A stretch of DNA of 64,000 nt. It comes from Ottelia alismoides. Taxonomy: Eukaryota > Streptophyta > Magnoliopsida > Alismatales > Hydrocharitaceae. How positions within the stretch are numbered: the stretch's first letter is position 1; each line of letters starts with the position of its first letter. The notes below the pieces were generated by a model that ran no database searches, had not been told where the DNA came from, and saw only the letters and a program-made list of their open reading frames with translations. The stretch covers positions 200,868 to 264,867 of the forward strand of contig JAZKJV010006056.1 of the NCBI GenBank assembly GCA_037367405.1, given 5' to 3'. The translations under genes and the position numbers were made by a program. Positions 32,122 to 44,223 of this stretch are shown one piece after another.

Positions 32122-34020
32122 TACCTTTGCTAGTCCCTAGCAAACACTTATGCAATAAGTGCAAAAAGAAAAAGAAAGAAAAGAAAAAGAAGAACTTGGA
32201 TTTAGTTGAATTGTCAAACTTGTCTTCACAAAATCAAAGTTTGGAGCTTAAGTCGGACCTTTGGAATTTTAGTGCGGGCGAAATCTAAATAAGAACCGAA
32301 TTTGAAATCCAACAGTCCCTGAGGATCCCAAAACTCTGCTCAAGTCTCCTCAATAGCCAGGTCAGAAATATCTCAATTCATACGCAAACTCTTACGATTA
32401 TGAGTCTGACTCGTACAGTGTAAGTGATGGTGGCTCTCCCCAACTAGAATGACAAAGAAACTGACTTCTCCAGTACGACAACCCAATGATTCCCCAATCC
32501 AATAACTCCATCCTTGAGGAGTGGGGTATTCCCTTCTAAGTTCAAGTGGCAACCAGCTCAAGAGGAGGGGGTGAAGAGAAGAATGAACGGTAGCCAGTGT
32601 AGCTACCTATCCTGGGATGAAAGACCAGTGTAGTCAAGTCATCCTACTGCAGGCTCACATGATATGACTTTGGAACTCAAGCTTGCTTATTGACTTTACA
32701 ACATTCGTACATACTTGTAGGCTTTTTATTTGTGTACATGCATGAACTTTTTTTTAAATACTATTCACAGCAGAATTTAAATAAGGAGTTTTTCCTCTTG
32801 AGCCAGTAGACTATCCCTCTTTTGAAGCTTTATCGCAACCCACAGCCTCCCGTCTTTAGATTTCCTCATTACTGGACGGGTTGGGATGCACTTCCCTCCC
32901 TAGAGGAGGACAAATGTTTCCACTTGTGTGCGTCTCATATCGGCAAATCCAATCCCCTCACCACTCTAACTGAGTTGAGCCATGTGAAAGGTGTAGGTGT
33001 CCAAGTTAGGTCATTATCAACAAGAGTCGTGTGTGTGCTCCGAAATACTCTACTTAGGCAGTCAAGAATCCATTGAACCAAGTCCTGTAATCCTCAAAGA
33101 ATTAAGTCAACTAGACCTGAAGTACCTCAATCCCAATTCCTATAAGGTTCCTGTTATTAGGTATATTTTAGGGTCCAATCAAGCTCCAATCTCCGGATTT
33201 TACTTAGACTTGTTCAACTATCAAACTCAATCCGAAAAATGCGAGTGCTATGCAATGCAATGCAGAAAATATTTTTGTAATGCAATTTTCAAGATTTTAA
33301 ATTTTTTTATGGATTTTTGAAAAGATGATGATGATACATGTGCAGATACATTTTTTGTATATTTTTTTTTTGAAAACAAAAAGTTTTGGCTAAAAACTAG
33401 GTGAAAAATATGTACACTGGAGTGCTTCTTATATCTACAAGAAGTGGATTTTAAGAATTTACAAGGGTAAGTGATCAATTTTATACATATCTATATAGTG
33501 GATTTTGGTGTGATGTATATATTCCTCAAACTTATTTGACACAAGTTTTTCAAAGAATTTTTGAAAACTATAGTCCAAATTAATTTTTACAAGCTTTTTA
33601 CAAACATGTACACGCATTTGAAAATCATTTTGCAAAGATTTTCAAACAGTATGGATAGATTTTTCAAAGTATTTTTGCAACCATTTTTCAAACCGTTTGC
33701 AAATTATTTTTCAAACATTTTATTTCACACACAAAAAATAAATTTTACAAACCACACATTTTACACAGGTTGAAAATATGTAACGAAATATTTTCAAAAT
33801 AGTTTTCAATAGAAGTTCACAAAGATTTTCAAACTATTTTTCTAACATTTCGCAAAAACATTTTCACCAGATTTATTAATCAGTAAATACAGAAACAATT
33901 TGAGGAATGGAACACCTTTTTATTAAGGTTTTTAATGAATTTTAAAGAATAATTAGCCAGGTTATTTAAGAAAATACGAAAGTACGAGTTATGGCTAAAG
34001 TATATACACAGTATATACAA
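32122..34020. other. non-coding 3' internal region of the nested element
   Basis: No polymerase domain is visible on either strand. A stretch at 33300-33880 is dominated by 'ttttcaaa' and 'tttttgaaa' repeats at irregular spacing. Plus-strand frames of 84-107 codons at 32822-33320 match nothing I know and run against the element. Confidence 0.5.
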
Positions 34021-34630
34021 CCCCCCTATACTTAGCTTGAGCTATGTCCTCATAGATCGGAGAGAAAAGAGAAGACATAACTCGTACTAAGTATAGACAA
34101 GTCTAAATAAATGAATGAAGAAAATAATGAACCAATGAGAAGTCGACCGTCCCCCCTATACTTAGGATCAAATAATCCTAAGTATAGAAGACTGTACACG
34201 ACGCAGGGAGGGTCAAGGGTGGGATTGAACAGATCGTACTCAGATTGTCTCCCCCTATACTTAGGGTAAGGTATCCCTAAGTATAGACAAGAAGAGGAGA
34301 CAATGGAGAGGATCGAAAAGTGGAGAACTCGGGGTGCACACCCCCTATACTTAGGACAAAGTACGTCCTAAGTATGGAAAACTGTCTACAAGGGCAGCAC
34401 CTTTTTGGTACAAAAAGAAGAAAGAAAAGGAAAAGAAGAAAAGAAGAAAAGAAAAGGAAAGAGATCTGAAGATGGAATAAGAGATCGTGAGAATGTACAT
34501 GTCACTCCCCCTATACTTAGGGTAAAAGGAGCCCTAAGTATAGGCAACAACAAGAGTGATGACATGGAACGAAGAACGAACACTCGGCTCGTCCACCCCC
34601 TATACTTAGGACAAAGTACGTCCTAAGCAA
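34021..34630 (-). repeat. six polypurine-tract-like hairpin repeats
   Basis: CCCCCTATACTTAGG occurs near 34151, 34251, 34341, 34506 and 34596, with a variant at 34021. In each it is followed after 8-14 bases by the complement CCTAAGTATAG or a close variant (the first pair is much wider and the last decayed). Read in the element's direction, each is a hairpin ending in GTATAGGGGG, the same string as the true polypurine tract at 32109-32121. Sequences between hairpins are unrelated purine-rich spacers of about 55-130 bp. Confidence 0.85.
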
Positions 34631-35098
34631 GGCAAACACGGGAATGAGTAGACGAGCAATACGGAAGATATACAGAGAGTCGCGGGAGAGAATCTACAAC
34701 ATAAATGGATGATAATAGGAAGGTGGAAAGCAAACCTTCTTGTGGGACCGCTGAGGGATAGATCTGATATGGTATATGTCGACATCGGGGTCCACAGCGG
34801 ACGGAAGCCGATCAGGGTCGACAGAGTGAAGACCCTCAATGGAATCAAATCGAAAAGGGACGAACTGATAACTGAAAGCAGTATGGCTAGGTTCTCCCTT
34901 GGTTGTCCTATGGTTTGAAGGCACAGACTGGTGAGTGGAAGAAGTACGGCTAGGTCTGGCCTTGGAAGTCTCGCAGATATCGAAGTAGAATGGGACAAAC
35001 TCATCATCCTCGGAAGAAGTATAATCGGAGTCGTCCTGCGAGGTTTCGTCCAGGTCAAAATCAAAAGGAACGAAGTCATCAGTGGAAGTATACGAACT

Positions 35099-36719
35099 CT
35101 ATTCGTCCTCAAGACTCTCACCTGATTCCTTGTCTTCAACAAGAGGCCTGAATCTATCAAAATAATGGCCAGCCTCATAACCGACCTCAATCATCTTTAC
35201 CTGTGAGTGACCAGGAACGGACTTATCAGTGGAAGTAGTCAAACGAGGTCCGTCCTGTCTAGTCTTGGTATCTGTCCTCCGCTCAATAGGATCAATCACA
35301 TAAATGCTTTGGATTTCATCAACACATCGCCACACACCAGGGGGAGGAACAACGAGGTCTATGCTTTCCGACTTCCTCCCCTTTTGGGAGATTCGTCGGG
35401 TCTCATCAGGTTTCGCTAAGCAAACATCTCTAATATCATCAGATCGGTCACAGGCCTCGGAGTCAGCTATAACCGGTGAAGGTGCATCAGGTGCAGGTCT
35501 CTGGTCAACTGTGGGTGCGGTGATCAACACTTCGCTCTCGTCAACAGGACGTAGGCGAACTTCTCCTGATCCATAGTCGATAACGACCCTCGTAGAGGCG
35601 AGGAATGGTCATCCCAGGATGATTGGAGACGGATCCCTTGTGGAGGTCTCCATGGGCAACACGACAAAATCAACATGGTGGCTCGTGCCCTGAATAGAAA
35701 TGACGACATTTTCAAGGATACCCTTCGGCCTCTTGATAGATCCATCAGCAAACTGAACGATCATCCTGGTTTTCTTGAGAGGCCCTAAGTGAAGAGACTG
35801 TACCAGTGAGAAGGGTAGTATGTTAATAGATGCACCGTCGTCCAGGAGAGTGCGATCACAAGTGTAGTCAGAGATGGTGCAAGTGATGAAAGGTGTAGCT
35901 GTGTTCTTCTTTTTGGGAATGGGACGGTGTGTGATGGCGTGGGCAGTGGCCACGGTCAAAATGTGACGCTCAGATCTGCTCCTCCGCTTTCTCTTCTTGG
36001 GAAGAGGAGCAGATAATTGGGTCATGGCCTGCTGAAGTGGGGCACGGATAATCTCATGAATAGTAGCCACCACTTCGGGTTCAGATAACTTTTTTTTGAA
36101 TTTTTGAACTTCCTCCATACAAGGGAGGAAGTCAGAATCAACATATATACGAGCCATGCCAAGAGCAGTCTGTACAACAGCATCCTCAGGGTCAAAGGTG
36201 GGACTAAGCGTGAAAGGATGTGTGGTCAAGGGCTCCGGCAAATGGACTCTCTCCTCACAATATGAATCAACCAAGTGTCTCCCGAACTCTTTTTGTATTT
36301 TTAAATTTTTCTCATTTTTTTGTATTTTTGGCAATTGCAAGCTCCCATGATCACCTACAAGTGAAGCCGTATTCCTGACGAAAGGAGCATTAATCTGATT
36401 CTTCCTCAAGAAAGCAAGATCATCATTCATCAAATCAAGGCGCTTTGTCATCCGATTCAAGATATCACTCATAGAGATCGAGGGAGGTGACTCCAACAGG
36501 TCAGACTCGGGTGGATGTGAAGGTGGAGGTGGATAATATACAGATGGGGGTGGAGGTGGGTAGAAGTCTGAAGTCTGAAGTCTGATACTGCGGCTGAGGC
36601 GGATATGTACAAAAATCAGAAAAAATAGGAGGTGAGTCCTCCTAATGAAAGGGAGGTGGGCCAACTGGAGCGAGCAAGGAATCCGCAAAGTCCAGACAAA
36701 AAGCACTCCAGGGGTCCAT
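35099..36719 (-). pseudogene. gag-protease frame of the nested Athila-like element, broken
   Basis: The likely start is the ATG at 36719 (MDPWSAFCLDF). A stop and frame change near 36640 lead into a Pro/Tyr-rich stretch, then 'SMSDILNRMTKRLDLM' and a basic 'PKKRKRRSR' patch. The aspartic protease follows, with LLDDGASINILPF (catalytic Asp in D-G-A-S), 'FADGSIKRPKGI' and 'DFVVLPME', ending in ILG. The normally following R/PFLA is split by a TGA at 35609-35611, after which the same frame stays open to 35099 with an acidic, unrecognised tail. The retrotrans_gag core seen in the element at 61.8 kb is not evident here. Nothing downstream resembles reverse transcriptase. Confidence 0.75.
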
Positions 36720-36724
36720 CTCAA

Positions 36725-38060
36725 AAACAAAAGGAAATGATCGGGATAGCACGACGGTCAAGTCAAGAGAGCGAAGAAGAAAGGCGCAAATGCGCAGAAA
36801 CGATCTAGGACACACACAAAACAATCACAGGCAAAAATGAAAATCAATCAAACCCTCAATTCACCTACTCAACTCGGTAGAGACCGAAAAATACGATCTT
36901 TTTATCTTGTCTATTTTAGAGTTAGGTGAGAAGTCCAAAATTGCACAAACACTTAGGGGCTTGAAAATGGGATTTAGGTTCTAACCTTAGTGTGTGCGCG
37001 AGCAATATAAAACGAAGACAATGAGGGTATTACTCGCCCCAATACAAAATTTTCTTTTTGGTGGATTTTAGGGTCAAGTAATGTTAGCAATCCCAATTTT
37101 ATTGATTATCACTTTTTTTTGGATTTTTAGTGAGAAATACACGCGCCTAACGAGGAGTCAATTCCTTTAAGCACCTAGGTTGGCAAAATCAGAGGGAGAG
37201 TCAGAAAAGCAATGCAAGCGGCAAATCAATGATGAATGCTAAAGAGAAATGCTCACCTTGCCTCCAGCACTCTACATACAAAGATGCTCAGCAGAATTGA
37301 AACCTATCTATATGCAAATGCAAAAGCCGATGAAATCGCCCTAAGTTCAGAAATTGCTATTAGCGGGAAGAACCACAAGTTGACCACAAATCCTCAATCC
37401 TAGAGTCCGGTCTAGGCTCACCCCTCCTCCTCTCGACAAATCGAGTTCAGGAGAAGCGCTTGGCAGGGAGAGCTCGCAGCGCGGTGGATCAAAGACGGTG
37501 AATCAACTGTTTAAATTTGACTAAGTCCAAACGATACTATAGGAGCATGCAAGGGTGATTAATGTGTTTGGACCTAATCTATCGCAAGCAATCCTAAAGC
37601 TCGGGGCTCAATCACACAAAATAAACAAAATTGAAAATCAAAACAAAATAAAAAGAATGCGAAGAAAGCCGACAAAAACCGCGGTGAGCCCCCAAGTGAA
37701 CAATCACTTGGAATTTAGGCTTGAAAGTCAAATGTTCGGGGGTACCTGTATTATTACAATAATAGGTCTTTCTCTCTCACAAATTACAAAATAAATACAA
37801 TAAAAGACAATGCAACTGAAGTGGAGCACGGTCTTCAAAATTCTCTTCTCGTCTCCTCGGTGCTAGGCTGGCTAGAGCCGGCTTCACGTGGGTGCGTAGG
37901 CACCTCGGGTGAAGCGCCTCCCTCGGGCCCGCGGTACCTTGCACAAGGTCAACAAAGAAGAGGGACTAGACAGCTCAAAAGATATATCAAATAAATAGAA
38001 ATGCAAAAAAATGTAGACACGTATCACAATCACGAAGCAAAAATGATCTACGCGATGTTG
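36725..38060 (-). other. leader between primer site and gag of the nested element
   Basis: Non-coding on the element strand. It includes an acidic-looking GC patch at 37370-37500 and ends at the primer site. No gene is recognised. Confidence 0.5.
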
Positions 38061-38061
38061 C

Positions 38062-38079
38062 TCCCCGGCAACGGCGCCA
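38062..38079 (-). promoter_or_regulatory. intact tRNA-Asp primer-binding site
   Basis: The plus strand reads TCCCCGGCAACGGCGCCA, the 3' end of plant tRNA-Asp with CCA as I remember it. The minus strand is therefore complementary to that tRNA. It lies two bases from the 5' LTR. This site is usual for Athila-group gypsy elements. Confidence 0.9.
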
Positions 38080-38081
38080 TT

Positions 38082-41000
38082 TGATAAACACAAGATTGAG
38101 AGCGGTCATATCGACTCACAAGGCGAGTCAACAGTCGGTGCCTTGACCACTACAGAATCCCGTATTTAATCAACAATTAACCCACACTATAGATCAAGCA
38201 ATAAGAAATAAATGTGAAGTTAAAATTTATTTTAACTCTACATAAATGGTGTATAGAGCAAGTATGCAGAGAGTTCGAACACAGGGAGCCAAACAGGGTA
38301 GATCGCACAAGTGTGTGTGTGTGTGTGTGTGAAAGTGAAATGTGTGTCTACAATATGCAATGCAAATATTTTTGTGGGTTTAAATATATTTTTTTTAATT
38401 TTTAATTTTGTATTTTGATTTTTAATTTTATGATTTTTATATTTTTATATTTTATATTTTTTTCAATATTGGAATTTATAAGCTATATAATAAAAGAGAA
38501 GATAGAATATTTATAAAAATATGCAAAAATACTCAAAAATTCAGAAATCAAATCTTTTTGGTCTTTTTATGATTTTTTACTGTTTTGTGATTTTTGGGTA
38601 TTTTTCGAAATGTTTTTGACATTTTTAAAAGACAAAATAAATGAAAACAGTGAGTGAGCTACTGGCTGTGAGTAAAACTATGAATGAAAAATATCAAATA
38701 GCCACCAAAATTTTCCAAACCAATTTTAAAATAAAGATAATGAAAAGAGGAAACTACAGAACCTTAGTTTGCAATTTTTCGAGTTTTCTAGAATTTTTTT
38801 TGAAGTTTTTAGGTATTTTTGAATTTTTAAGGTTTTACTTTTGAGATTTTTAGTGAATTTTGGACTGACACTAAGATAGGATAAAATACACAATAGGTGA
38901 TTTTTTTGGAATTTTTAAAGGTATTTTACTATTTTTTGGTATTTTCTAAGCTAGACAGTACTGAAATAGCATGTTTTTTTATTTTTAATAAATATAAAAA
39001 TGCAACAAAAGTAAAAAATTAAAAATATGGTGTGCAAGAGCTAGTTAATAGGAGCCTAAACAAATTTCTGTAGAATTTTTGGGATTAAAATGAGGCTCCA
39101 AATAAATAAGGGAAACATGCAAAAAGACAAAGACTGGCAGGGACCTGTTTGTAAATAGATAAAAATCCAGGGTCTTGCAGGCAAATTCCATAAAAAGTTA
39201 TAACTGAATAAAATAATTGCTGGGCTAAATAGTAATAGCAAAAGCAACGGGGTTGCGCCTGCAAAATTTCTAGGAGGCACGTGCGTGAGCACGTGCACCT
39301 GGGAAGGGTCTGTTCGAGAATGCAAACAAATCTAGGGTCTCGAATATAAATATTACAAAAATTTCAATACAGCAGAGGAAAGATTTGGAACTAAACACAA
39401 ATTGCAAAAATGCTTTGGGTGAAAAGGCAAAATACCCAAAGCAGGAGGCGTGATCGGACGATGGGACTTCCCTCACTTATACACGTGTCAGCGCGTAGGC
39501 CTGCGATGCCCCTTTGGCCACGGACGGCCTAGATTAGAACGCGATCTGACTATCCGAAGGTGCTGAAGCGACACGATCTAACGGTTGCTGTACCACCTGG
39601 GCCTCCTCCAAAATCGAACGGCGGCGAGGTGATGTCGACGAACTGGGAAGAACTCACGGAGATGCGAGCTTCCCCAGCCCCGATCTCTCCTCTCCGCTGC
39701 CCGATGATGATCCAAAGTGGCCAGAAGGCTTCCTGCAAGGTTGCCTAAGGTCCCGGGGTGCCAAAACACTCCGACGGATACCGGAGTGGCCGCGCGAGTC
39801 CGGCGGAGCTGGGCACTTCCCAGCACCACGGTCGGCCTTCAAAATCCCCTCCAGGGATGTTCTTCGACTCCTAGCCTGCAAGGAAGAAGTAATAGGGTCG
39901 GGGGTAAATTGCCCCGATCCTGTAGGGTGGCGAGATGATGTGGGGAGGAGGAGATGGAGCTCGCCGGAGCTAACTCCGTCGAGATGGTGGCGGCAATGAA
40001 TGGATGGATCTTAGGCGAAATGGATAGGTGAAACAAGAGGTTTAAGCTACTAAAAACGAAAAGATGCCAGAAAAACACAATAAAAACGCAAACCTCAAGG
40101 GATATACCCGAGGTGGACCTCACGACCAGAAGGTTGCCGGAGATGGTGGAACACGCCGAGGACTGCCTGAATCACACCTCAACGGGGTCGGGGATCAACC
40201 AGCTGTCACCGGGGATCCAATAGCGACAGCCCAGAGGTCTTGAGGTCGGCCAAGAACGGTTCAAAAAGTCAAGGAAGGTGGCGGGCTTGGTTTTGAAGGA
40301 TGGCTGAATGGTCCCGAAGATCGAGGTGTATCAGGCGATACATCGCTCCAATCCCCGAAGCAAGCATTGGGCGTGTATGCCCAATGTTCGAGGACAAAAA
40401 ATCATCAAGGAACCATCACGAGATCATGCAAGGAGGAATCTCAAAAAATGGGAGAAGTTAGGTCAAAACCTAGGTCTGACAAGAACAGGAGCTGGGGTCA
40501 GAGGTTGACCGCGGGTCAACTCTCCTACCCCCCTGGTTGGTCCACGCGGACCAACCAGGAAAAAGCTTGAAAAAAAGTTTTCTAAAATCATTTTAAAATA
40601 GTAAATAATTTTATTATTTGTAGGTTATTAAATAAAAAATATTTATTATTTTATAAATTAATTTATTATGATTTTTAATTATTTTTATGGGCTATATTTT
40701 TACAAGTTTACTTTTATGTCCTTTATAGGTATAATACCTATATACTTTATTAATTAATTTTTACTTGGTGTTTTTAATTTTATTATTTTTATTTATTATT
40801 ATATAAAATTATAAGATACTTTTATACACATAAATATATTTTTGTTTTTTTTTCTGATTTATTTTGTATAATTAATAAATTATAAGTATGTATTGTATAG
40901 GTATGTATATAGGTATAATACCTGTGTATTTTATATACATATATTTTTATTTTGAGTTTTATTTGGGTTTTTATTCCTGTCTTAATGTACATAATTATTA

Positions 41001-41702
41001 TAAGTAATATTTACAAAATTAGAAAAATATAAAAATATACAAATAATGAATAAATAATAAATTGAATATTTTAATCTGTACAAGTATTCAAGGAGGGTCC
41101 AAAACTCAACTTTCAAACCGTAGCTCCGCCAAATGCGAAACCACCGCCATTAAATAGCTTATTTTATTTTATATACAATTAAAGGTGAGTTTGTTGCATT
41201 TGGAGTTTTCATTTGTGAGATATGGGTCTGGGAAGTTGGGATTCTGGAATTTTATTCAGACCATATCTTTTTAGTTGTACATTATTTTTCAGTGAATCAA
41301 AATTTTGTATTTTTCTTTATTAAATTATCTACAACTTTCATGTACAAAGTTTCTCTATTTGAGGTATAAAAATTGGAACCAAAAATAGGTCCCAAAATGA
41401 ATAAAGAATGAATTAAAAAGTATAGGTATTTGACCCTTATCTCTCCCTACTTTATTCCTTATCGACCTATTCATCAAGATTCCTAGGTCTCGAGGTTTGG
41501 GTCATAAAATATTTACAATGTTTTATTCTTTTTTTTTCTTTTATTTATTCTATAATTTTGGCTTTAATTACAGCATTTTATACACTATTTACATGTACAT
41601 GCATGAATGCTAATATGCTCTAATTAAGGGTATTTACAGGCATTTACTAGGGTTTTTGAGGCCAAAATGATAGAATAAAGATGATGAAATGTGGATTCAT
41701 CA
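38082..41702 (-). repeat. 5' LTR of the nested Athila-like element
   Basis: Collinear with 28500-32108 throughout, with terminal TG..CA on the element strand. Compared with the other LTR it has a slightly longer (TG)n tract near 38311-38331 and scattered single-base differences, many of them C/T or G/A. Confidence 0.9.
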
Positions 41703-43526
41703 ATAGCACGAGCATCCATGCCTATTCGGTGCAGATAAGGGGTGGAATACTGTGGCCCGAAGTTCTCCGGAGCTCCTCTGATAGAGCTTCCTATGCTCCT
41801 TGGAATAGCTAGGTACGAGTTTCTTTAGGTAGTTTTATTTTCATGTTTTCATTCTTGATGTTAGTATAATTGTTTATTTCTGCAATTAGATCTTAGTTTA
41901 AGTCTAATTAGGAATCTTTCGATTGTTGAAGCTTTGTGCTCCAGCTCTGTTTCACATGTACTCTGACAAATTACAACCCCCATTTCACCCCATCTTCATT
42001 CCTCGACATTTTCTCTGCATTTCCCCCTTGTTTCGACCCTCGATTATGCACGAATCAAGGTATGACGAGCTCCTCCCTCTATCTATCGTTGGAGCTCCAT
42101 CGCCCCACAGTTCCCTTATGTATCTAGCTTCAAGAGAGGGTTGATTGTGACCCTCTTGTCCTTCTCCATCATTTTGTGCAGGTACGATCCCCGAATAGGC
42201 ACTTGGAAGCCCACTTGAATCTCATACCAAAGCTCTAGGTTGCCTTGTACTTCGGGCCCTTTCGATGGGACTCAGACCTCATTGAAGTGACATGTAGACG
42301 TGCATGAACTCCAGGAAGCCAAAGAACTTATCGGCGAGGGGAGAGGAGGCTGGAGCAGGTAGATCTTGTTAATTGAAGGTCGAGGAAGAAGACCTTCTTC
42401 CTTGTTCTTCTCCTTCATCCAAAGAGCCATGTGTGGAAGATCATACCTGAAGCAACTTGTATAGTAAGATATATTACTATATATTATAAATCCAAACCAA
42501 AAATCACAAAAAATATAAAAAATAAAATATTAAACATTGAAAACCATAAAACTTTATAAAAATCAACAAACATTCCATAAAAATAAAAAACTTTAGTTTT
42601 CTATTGTATATTTTTACTTATATTATATAGTGTATTGAGAAATAGTTTTGGGAATTTTTGAACTATTTATTTATTTTAAAACCAAAAGAATTTAGCCTAT
42701 TTATTATAGCTATATTTTCGGTATATTAAATACATGAAAAATATATTAAAACCGGCAACAAATATAATAAACATCACAAAAACAGATAAAACCCTTAAAA
42801 ATATAAAAATATTTTAATTTTTAAAATTTGAGCATATATAGTTATATTTAAAAATATAAGACCCTATATAGACCATATATACTATAATACTACTTATACA
42901 CATATTATTATTAATTATAAATACATATAAATATATTTTAAAACACTTTAAAAATAGAAGGATTGTTGTGGTATATAATTCCTATATTTCTATTTATTTA
43001 TTATATAATATATTAGTTATAATATACATATTATTAATATTACTATATATAGAGATACATAATATAAATTATATCTTAAAAACAAAAAGAAATTAAAAAT
43101 TGCAAAATGAAAAAGAACATTGAAAAATTAAAAAAATTAAAAATATAAAAAAATTATAAACATAAAATTCCACAAAAAAATTAAATATAATTAAAACCCT
43201 GCAAAAATCTAAAGGCTAATAAAGTACAAAATAATTATTTTTTATTTATAGATAATAATTATACCCTATCCCATTGCTCTTTGTGGTTCAACACTCGACA
43301 TACTTATATAAATATATTTTGTACAGTTAAAATAAAAATAAGATTTGACTCACACATTTGCATTGGAATATCATACATTGTGGATTGATTGATTGTTTAT
43401 CTGATCGATTATTGTTGTTCTGAATACTGCGAGAGCGGTCAATACAACGATTGTCGAATTCAAGTTGTTGGACAACCCAGGCCCTCCAAGGTCGGGCATT
43501 AGGAACCTCTCTCCAGTCGGTCAACA

Positions 43527-43531
43527 ACTGG
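43527..43531. repeat. target-site duplication ACTGG, right of gypsy solo LTR
   Basis: Partner of ATTGG at 24216-24220; the copia frame resumes here. Confidence 0.75.
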
Positions 43532-43910
43532 TCTCTTGGTTCTTTAAGAATCAAAATTGTGTAGCCTTATCAACAACAAAAGCTGAATACATATCTGCCT
43601 CTCTTGAATGTTTGAAGTATTATATATGCAAACCTTAAATGTCTTTGGTTAAAAGTTTAAAAAATTTAAATCCTTTGTGATAGTACAAGTGATATAAATA
43701 ATTCTAAGAATTATATATTACACTTTAGGACTAAACATATTGACATTAAACATCATTGCCTAAGAGTCTGCGTTCTAAAAGGATAAATTGTTAGACTTTG
43801 TAAATACAGAAGTTCAACTTGCTGATATATTTACCATACCCTTAAATATTGATAGATTTACATATCTCAAAAGACATCTAAATTTATGTCAACCTAGTGA
43901 GATCTCCTAA
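43528..43910 (+). pseudogene. copia RNase H, C-terminal part
   Basis: It resumes the copia frame with LVSWF and QNCVALSTTKAEYISAS, the well-known 'KKQ..VALSTAEAEY' segment. After frameshifts and stops it continues with 'NNSKNYILHFRTKHIDIKHH' and 'QLADIFTIPL', corresponding to 'N..H.RTKHID' and 'QLADIFTKPL'. The last codons lie near 43910. The preceding part of the same protein is 19 kb upstream, before the gypsy insertion. Confidence 0.85.
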
Positions 43911-44223
43911 AAACTGCCCTTTGTAAGAATCTTTTACAAAAAAGGAGAACTAAGAAATCCTTTGGTTTCAGACAAAAGAAAGAGAAAGAGGAGGAATAAG
44001 AACTAATTAAGACTGACGGAGAAATTTACTGCTAATATCTTTTTGATAATGATAAAAGTGGGAGATATTTCCTGAAAGCAAAAAATAGTAAAATTTGATA
44101 AAAAAGGGGAGATATTAAAGGCAAAAACAAATGGCGAGTTAATTCTTGTTATCAATAAAAGCAACTATAGTAAGAAGTTTGAAAAACAAATATAAGTTTT
44201 GTCATTAGCAAAAAGGATGAGAT

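Larger units (their letters stand above)
28500..41702 (-). mobile_element. 13.2-kb Athila-like LTR element with gag-protease only
   Basis: Two LTRs of about 3.6 kb (28500-32108 and 38082-41702) enclose 5973 bp. In the minus orientation the order is 5' LTR, tRNA-Asp primer site 38062-38079, leader, broken gag-protease frame 36719-35099, a series of purine-tract hairpins 34630-34021, a T-rich spacer, polypurine tract 32121-32109, 3' LTR. I find no reverse transcriptase, RNase H or integrase, so it would have needed enzymes from another element. The LTRs are nearly identical with scattered substitutions and short indels, so it is one of the youngest insertions here. The flanking 5 bp (ACAAC and ATAGC) are not a clear duplication. 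Confidence 0.88.
24221..43526 (+). mobile_element. Athila-type solo LTR inserted in copia RNase H region, itself split by nested elements
   Basis: Starts TGATGAATCTCC and ends GTCAACA, flanked by ATTGG/ACTGG. Its own sequence lies in three pieces: 24221 to about 24690, 27467-28499 and 41703-43526, together about 3.3 kb. All three align in order with the LTR at 55354-59305 (for example 'aataaaaagccacgaagaaaac' versus 'aataaaaagccgcaaagaaaac' blocks, and 'gttggtccacatg'). No internal domain lies between its ends, so it is a solo LTR. The gaps are filled by a minus-strand LTR piece and by the 13.2-kb element. Confidence 0.8.

Noticed and set aside
34606..35190. 194-codon minus-strand frame as a separate gene
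   Set aside because: It overlaps the end of the gag-protease frame and the hairpin array, is Leu/Ser/Arg-rich, and resembles no known protein.
28500..41702. Complete autonomous Athila element with env-like gene
   Set aside because: No reverse transcriptase, RNase H or integrase motif is visible in the 5973-bp interior, and frames in the 3' half match nothing.
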